Shown: piece by piece, positions 57,741 through 64,000 of the stretch
Layout of the letters: each line of letters begins with the position of its first letter
Numbering within the stretch: position 1 is the stretch's first letter
Source of the DNA: Apium graveolens
Lineage: Eukaryota; Streptophyta; Magnoliopsida; Apiales; Apiaceae
Assembly: GCF_009905375.1 (NCBI RefSeq)
Contig: NC_133657.1
Location: 4,048,239-4,112,238 of the forward strand
DNA: 64,000 nt
Direction: 5' to 3'
The notes under the pieces: generated by a model
Seen by the model: the letters and a program-made list of their open reading frames with translations, nothing else
Databases searched by the model: none
What the model was told of the DNA's origin: nothing
Program-made: the position numbers and the translations under genes

Positions 57741-59276
57741 TTGAATATGAGACAAAGAAGATGGTTAGAGTTGATCAAAGATTATGATTGTGCGATAAAC
57801 TATCATCCTGGAAAGGCAAATGTGGTAGCAGACGCTCTAAGTCGCAAAGAAAGATTGAATATGTTAACGTCGTCGGAGGAATTGATCAAGGATTTTGAAA
57901 AGATGGAAATAGAAGTGCAGACTCCAAAATTTGGAGGTGAAGCAATATATGCGATGTCATTTCAACCCGAAATTTTGGAAAAGATTCGATGTTGTCAAGA
58001 GCAAGTGATGAATCGCGAAAATGATAAGTTATCAGGAGAAGAAATCAAAGCTCAAAAGGATGATAAGGGAATATATCGTGTTAACTCGCGTATTTGGATA
58101 CCTAATGTTCTGGAGCTAAAGCACAAGATTTTGCAAGAAGCGCATAACTCGAGATTTTCAATTCACCCTGGAAGTACGAAAATGTACCAGTATTTAAAAG
58201 AGAGTTATTGGTGACCAAACATGAAAAAGGAAATTGTGGAATGGATAAGTAAGTGTTATACGTGTCAAAGAGTAAAAGCGGAACATCAGAGGCCAAGTGG
58301 ATTACTTCAACCACTAGACATACCAGAATGGAAATGGGAACATATCGCGATGGATTTCGTGGTAGGATTACCTAAGATCAAGTCTAATCATGATGCGATT
58401 TGGATAGTAATCGATCGATTGATGAAGTCAGCACATTTCTTGCCGATAAATGAAAGGTTTTCTTTGGAAAAGTTGGTCAAATTGTATTTGGATGAGATTG
58501 TGATGCATCACGGAGTTCCTGTATCTATCGTGTCTGATAGAGATCCAAGGTTTAACTCGAGATTTTGGAGACAATTTCATGATCATTTGGGAACTAAGCT
58601 AAAAATGAGTACGACATATCATCCTCAGACTGACGAGCAAAGTGAAAGGACAATTCAGACAATTGAGGATATGTTGCGAACTTGTGCAATAGATTTCAAA
58701 GGAAATTGGGACGATCATTTTCCGTTAATTGAGTTTTCCCACAACAACAGTTATCACGCGAGTATTGGCATGCCGCCTTATGAAGCGTTGTATGGAAGAA
58801 AATATAGATCCCCTACGTATTGGGATGAAGTTGGTGAGCGTAAATTAATTGGCCCAGAGCTAGTTCAACAAACGAAAGAAAAGGTGGAAATGATTCGGAA
58901 AAGATTAATTGCTGCTCAAGATCGACAAACGAAGTATGCAAATTAAGAACGAAAAGATGTGCAATTCGAACCTGGAGACAAAGTCTTGTTAAAGATATCT
59001 CCTTGGAAAGGTTTAACCAGATTCGGAAACAAAGGGAAGTTGAGTCCTAGGTATATTGGACCATTCGAAGTATTGCGACGAGTTGGAAAGGTGGCATATG
59101 ATTTGGCGCTACATCCACAAATGCAACATCTACACAATGTATTTCATGTGTCTCTTCTAAAGAAGTATAATTCTGATGCGAGCCATGTGATTGAATTGGA
59201 ACCAGTGGAAATTCAACCAGATTTGTCTTATATGGAACAACCATATATTTGCTTTAGACTATATTCTGGGGAATAA
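57741..59276 (+). pseudogene. pol: pol: integrase, copy B, lacking chromodomain-like end
   Basis: The N-terminal part 57741-58214 ends at the shared TGA. 58221-58946 is an open 241-codon frame with CYTCQRVK (zinc-binding Cys pair), MDFVVGLPK (first catalytic Asp), VSDRDPRFNSRFW (second Asp) and ERTIQTIEDML (Glu). Unlike copy A the segment after the Cys pair is open. The conserved Gly of the TDGQSE motif is Glu here. The shared extra T splits off the GPF module (58959-59276, SPRYIGPFEVLRRVG). A 134-bp deletion after MEQP removes the chromodomain-like end seen in copy A. Confidence 0.88.
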
Positions 59277-59284
59277 ATCCTTTT

Positions 59285-59297
59285 AAGGAGGGTAGAT
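59285..59297 (+). other. Polypurine tract, copy B
   Basis: AAGGAGGGTAGAT directly before the 3' LTR, identical to copy A. Confidence 0.8.
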
Positions 59298-60316
59298 TAT
59301 GACGACTGAGAATTTTGCGACGTAATTAAGTCAATAAAGTATAATTTATGTTAAGTGATTATAAAATATGTGATTAAGTGATGATTAATTGTCTTTATTG
59401 TATATTAGTATCTGGGAGCGTAGATAGACGCGTTCCAATTTAAAGAGTCAGCTTAGGAGTTAAGCTGTGTTGTCGGGCCGACAGGCATAACAGAACCCGT
59501 CCTAAAAAGGGATTAAAGTATTTAAAATGTGAAATATGTGTTATTATGTGAAATGAATGTTTAAGTAAAGTATTGCGTTCTAGTGACGTGTCGTTCGGTA
59601 ATGATATTGTGAAGCGTAATTGAAACGCTAAGCGTCGGGCCGTCAGGAAGAACGTGACCCGGTACGCGAAAAGAGGAATAATGATAAAAAGGGAAATTTT
59701 TATGATCAGACATAAGTGGTGATGTGTGAGTATACGTGCTTGCTTGTCTGTATGCGTGATTACGTGATCTGTTGATATTATTAAGGGAATTATTTGATTT
59801 AAATAAGGTTTATTTAACATTTACACATTTTTATAAAATTATCTGAGTAAGGTAAATGCATGAGGTTTGTTTTGTTATCTCCAAAATAGTCTTAGAGACT
59901 TTCTAAAAATTATAGACGAATTTATTTCATGATCGTTGCTTTTTAAAATGATTTTTATGTGTTAAAATGCTATTTTTGGCGTGAGCTTGAAAAAATCATA
60001 TATAATCAACCGTACGCTCAAAAGTTTATTATGAGTAATGGTTCGAAAGCTAATTTCGAGATCTACATTTTAAAATTATTATTTGTTTCATTCTCATATT
60101 TTCTGAGAGAGCTATCTTGTGTTAAATGCAATCTTTGATAAAAAAGAAAAAGAGAAAGGAGAAAATGAAATTAAAAAGTTTGGCACATGACCATTTTACC
60201 CCTGCCAAGCTCTTATAAAAAAAACCACCTCCCCACCCCTTTTCTTTCTTTTCACCCGGCCACTCCCTCATTTCCCACATTCTCTCATTTCTCTCTCTTT
60301 TTCTCTCTCACTCTCG

Positions 60317-60393
<77 letters not shown>

Positions 60394-63300
60394 CTCTCGG
60401 TACATCTCTCTTCTTCACTTGGTTTTTATGGATTCTTCCATAAAACTTCATCTTTGTTCCACATATAAGCTTTGATTCAGTTGCATGTGTGGTTTGGTAC
60501 TTGCATGCGAGTGTGTGTGTATGTGTGTGTGTGTTTAGGTTCGGTTTTGCCGAGTTCTTGTTTTGTAGAACCAAGATGATGTGATTTTGTGATGATTATG
60601 TCTTGCATGTGTTTGTTGCTGTGATTTTTAGAAGAAATCGAGGGGTTTTGAGGTTGGACACCCTCGAATGAGGGCGCCACCGGTGATGAACTCCGGTGAA
60701 CCGGTGGTGAGTTATGATGTGTAAACTGAACTCTAGACTATATAAACTCGAATTTTAGTGTTTGCATGTGGTGTTTTCTATAAAGCCGAATGGGTTTTTG
60801 ATTTTAAAAGAAATTAAGTTGATTTTTTATAATGAAATTGATGGTGGATAGTTGTTTATAGAAAGTATAGAATAATTAAATTTAATTAGTGATTTATAAA
60901 CTTAAATTGATGCATACATGTTGTGATTTAGGTTAAATTCGAATTCTTGGATTTGTGTTAAGATATTTGGTTGGTTTAATTGATAAAATGACTTGTGAAC
61001 AATGTGTTAAGGAGATTGTTAGATGACTTTGGGATAGAACGAAGTGTGAAGTTGATTTGAACTATGCATGTTGATCTACATGGTTAGGGCCGAATGATTA
61101 ATTTGTGTCAATAAAGAAATTAATCAAATAAACTTGTGTGATTTGAAATTGGTGTTGATTTTTCAATAATTTTTGAAATTAAGATTATAGTTAAGCTTGC
61201 ATGTGGATTTAGAGTCATGCATGTAGAGATAAGTGAATGCATGTACGGTTAATTGGAAAATTCGACTAAGGTTTTATGCTGCTAAGTGATGATTTGATGT
61301 AAATGAGTGTTTGATATAATGAAGAGATGAATTTGAATTGCATGTGAGCATGTATGTATGTTTTGGTTCGAATTATTGTTGATAAAGGAAAGGTGTTAGT
61401 TTAAATGTTGGATTATGCTAAGATTAAAGTTGCATGGTGAAATTGTTTTAGAAATTTGATTGTATATATATGGTTATGGTTCGAATTTTGATGTTAAAAG
61501 AGAGGAAAATGATTCTTTTTAAAGGTTTTTGATTGTGATATATGTTTATGTGAGCTAAGGTGGAAATTGATTAATTTTGTGGTTGGTATTTGCAAGAAGG
61601 CCGAATAGGCCATATGAACTTAGAATTAAAACTTGATTTGTGGTAATTAAAAAATGATTGGGTGTGTATATGTGAATATCTATGGATTTGGTTGTTTGAA
61701 TGTGGTATGTGATTTGAATTAAGGAATAAAAGAAAAAAGAACTAAGTTGACTGATTTTAAAAGCTATAAGTGATAGTTATGGTTGTAAAGATTTAGTTGT
61801 GAATGAATCGTGTTCTCGTATGAGTTATAATCATTTGATTTGAAGAATAGTCAAGGTTAAGCGAGTATAAGTTGATTATTGAGTATATAAAGATATAAAG
61901 GTTATGAAAAAGGAATGTGTTATGTGTTATGTGCTTGTGTGTATAAGCTATACTCGTATAGTTCGAGTCAAGAGAATAATCGAGTTATCGTATTGAGTGA
62001 GCGTTCCGGGAACGAGAGTTGAGAATCTAATTAAGGTTTTGGTTTTGATTGTAGATTCGGAGCGTGAGGGCATTCAGGCTAGGAAAGGGAAAGGTATACT
62101 AGGTGGCAGTAGTTCAACCTTCAGGAAAGCGAATTCAGGCAAGTAATTCTAACTACTTGTGTAAATGGTTATAGAGAGGATATTTATCATGCCATGTAGA
62201 GTATTGAATTATTTAAGTAACGTACCCCTGTTATTGATTATTGAAATACCTTGTCATTGATCTTATGAGCTTGTCATTGATAGTTTATTGATTCAGCCCA
62301 TTGGTAACCATTTTCTTGTTTTGATCACTTGATATATCATGAATTGTTTTAAACCCTATAAGTACCTTTACGAACCCTTTTTAATGATGCTTCATTCCTT
62401 GTTTACCTTGTCCTTTATTGATCCTTGAAACGGTTTTGATTTCCCTAACTTGAGAACCATGTTATCATTGATCAAGATCCCTAGGATTGAACTTTGTTTA
62501 TCCCTGATTCATTCCCTTAACTTTGAAATTCTTGAAATTGAACTTAAGAATGAGTTTCGACTTGAAAAAGTCCGAATGATTTCATATTCTTGGTAAATGT
62601 AAAATGAATTTAGTAAACCTATCTTTTTCCACTCAAGGTTTTCCAAATGAATTCCTGATGGATTGGATTGGGACGTAAGAGGCTAGTGGGACTAGTACAG
62701 TTATAGTAAGAGGCTAGCGGGGTTAGTCCAGTTTAAGGCTGAAATTATGCCATTGGTACCTTAAAGACCGGATGGAGGTCGGTACGGGCTGATCACCCGT
62801 ATTATTATGAAATGAAAGATAAAGTGGTCCAATCTAGGGTTCCATAATGATTTTAAAAAGGAATTGAAATTTCCTATTCAGTAATTGATTCCTTGAAAAT
62901 GAAAAAAAATTATATTGCTTTGAAAAGAGTTGATTGTGATATTGTGAAGCTTAAAGCTTGTGAACCCCACCCTGATTTTTGATTCTGTTGATCATATAAT
63001 TGATTCCTTATAATGAAAGGATTTGTCGCTTTCCATTTGAAAGATCTGTTTTGATCCTTTAATGATTTGTGATGAATGTCGGCTTTCACCCTGCTTTGAG
63101 CCTTGTTCCTTGAAAGCCCAAAATTTTCTTCATAACCCCTTTTATAACCTGAAAGATAGAAATCTGCCACCTAGAACTGATAAAGTAGAATGCCCCGAGA
63201 TCAGTAAAGTATATTATGAATTTTGTATGGTAGAACTGTTGTTTAGTTACTTGCTGAGTTTTATACTCATATGTTTTGTTTTAATCTAACCATGGCAGTT

Positions 63301-63432
63301 AAGTAAGAAGATGGTCAGGCTTAGGCGCACTGCTCGTAAGAGCGTACCTGGTGGTCCCTATCGTGTTGAGGGCTTCCGGTTGCCAGAGCAGGTAGTAAAG
63401 TTTTTGAGTGAGCAAGCGCTTAGCCAGAGAGT
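59298..63432 (+). repeat. 3' LTR, chromovirus copy B, truncated
   Basis: Begins TATGACGAC as in the copy-A 3' LTR. It has an expanded CT tract at 60319-60391 and carries the exon MVRLRRTARKSVPGG at 63311-63391 with an intact CAG|GTAGTA donor. It breaks off 40 bases later where a new LTR starts, about 240 bases before its expected end. Confidence 0.9.
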
Positions 63433-64000
63433 TGTTGGATTTTTAATCACAGCGGGGCGTGGAAAAACACTTTTACACACATAAAATCCAAATAAAAGCA
63501 TATAAATCGTGAATAAAAATTCGAGGGATCGAATCTAACCTTTTAAAATTATTCGGAGACAACGATCAGAGATCCTTAGCAGTTGCTCCTCAAGTGTGAA
63601 GCACTCCACCGGTATCCACCAAGAAAACGACTTTTAGGAGGAGGAGGAGGTGGAGAGAATTTGGTTTTCTGAAACTTTTGGGTTTCTCGGGTTCAAATAA
63701 AATAGGGTCTATAATAGTGTATTTATAGGCAAAATTTTCAGCTGAAATTTTCCCATAAATAATATTATTATTATCCAATTTATTATTCTTATTAATAATT
63801 AAAACACCTTTTAATTATTAATCCTTTTTCTAAACACTTTAGAAATAATTCTCTCTCTTGATTTAATTTCCAAAAAATTAAATCCTTAATTAATAATATT
63901 AAGAACTTTTCTTAATTAATTTATAATCAATTAAATCTCATTTAATCAATTATTAAATTTGCCAATTAATTATTTATTTCACAAATAAATAATTATTAGC
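63433..64000 (-). mobile_element. LTR of an unrelated retroelement on the minus strand (probably Ty1/copia), partial
   Basis: The chromovirus LTR stops abruptly. The new sequence, read on the minus strand, ends AAAAATCCAACA, a typical LTR end, and has a TATA box (TATAAATA, plus 63720-63727) about 285 bases before that end, leaving a plausible R-U5. It runs off the window, so it would be the 3' LTR of a minus-strand element. No coding region is seen; the superfamily is a guess from LTR style. Confidence 0.55.

Larger units (their letters stand above)
44670..63432 (+). repeat. Segmental duplication, copy B
   Basis: Direct repeat of 1-18680 (see copy A). It ends where another retroelement's LTR begins at 63433, so the duplication's right boundary is not visible. 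Main differences from A: shorter TA tract, a small insertion near 46420, a 5' LTR deletion at 50491, retention of RNase H, and loss of the chromodomain-like end. Confidence 0.93.
49524..63432 (+). mobile_element. Ty3/gypsy chromovirus (Tekay/Del-like), copy B, 3' LTR truncated
   Basis: Same insertion as copy A, duplicated with its flank: 5' LTR 49524-53623, primer site 53629, accessory ORF, gag, PR-RT-RH-IN, polypurine tract 59285, 3' LTR from 59298. The 3' LTR is cut at 63432 by another element. Relative to A it has lost 220 bp of 5' LTR and 134 bp at the end of pol but keeps RNase H. Confidence 0.9.

Noticed and set aside
1..64000. CRISPR array, bacterial operons, phage or other prokaryotic system
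   Set aside because: No regularly spaced short repeats with unique spacers and no prokaryotic gene organisation; every supported feature is plant nuclear.

Overview
This is plant nuclear DNA, from a eudicot. The support is plant U2 and U6 snRNA sequences, a fragment of plant mitochondrial 18S rRNA, plant-type LTR retrotransposons (initiator-Met tRNA primer site, Tekay/Del-like and Tat-like polyproteins), a plant hAT transposon, Helitron ends and Tourist-like MITEs. The AT-rich composition and repeat style would fit an asterid such as Apiaceae, but that is only a guess. I see no intact host protein-coding gene. The window is a repeat-dominated intergenic block with two small spliceosomal RNA loci in the middle.

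Layout. Positions 1-18680 and 44670-63432 are two diverged copies (A and B) of one segment of at least 18.7 kb in direct orientation. In copy A the nesting can be read outward: a Ty3/gypsy chromovirus-like element with about 4.3-kb LTRs (4834-18906, TSD CTGGA) sits inside a hAT transposon (3027-19414), which sits inside the LTR of an older, decayed Tat-lineage Ty3 element (LTR parts about 2600-3026 and 19415-19580, gag-pol relic 20224-23180). Copy B repeats this from its left flank through most of the chromovirus and is then cut at 63433 by the LTR of another retroelement on the minus strand, which runs off the window.

The 26 kb between the copies holds several things. There is an AT-rich stretch with Helitron-like and MITE-like ends, and a 0.23-kb mitochondrial rrn18 insertion (25565-25795). 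A tandem/dispersed low-copy array (26118-37225) contains a U2 snRNA gene with a good Pol II snRNA promoter (32820-33090), a decayed U6 snRNA copy (34577) and relics of U6-promoter DNA from which the RNA body has been lost. Then come a minisatellite (38397-39120), a CT tract (39519-39743), a cluster of Helitron ends (40149-43090) with a Tourist-like MITE, and a LINE zf-RVT fragment (43410-43562).

Most interesting. Both chromovirus copies carry an extra ORF upstream of gag. A consistent in-frame splice model joins it to a 27-codon exon inside the U5 part of the LTR. In the 3' LTR versions that exon begins MVRLRRTARKSVPGG, matching the histone H3 tail around H3K9 with the same spacing from the start Met. 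An element whose family targets H3K9-methylated chromatin through an integrase chromodomain may thus once have encoded an H3-tail-like accessory protein. This is inference from hand reading and needs a family-wide comparison.
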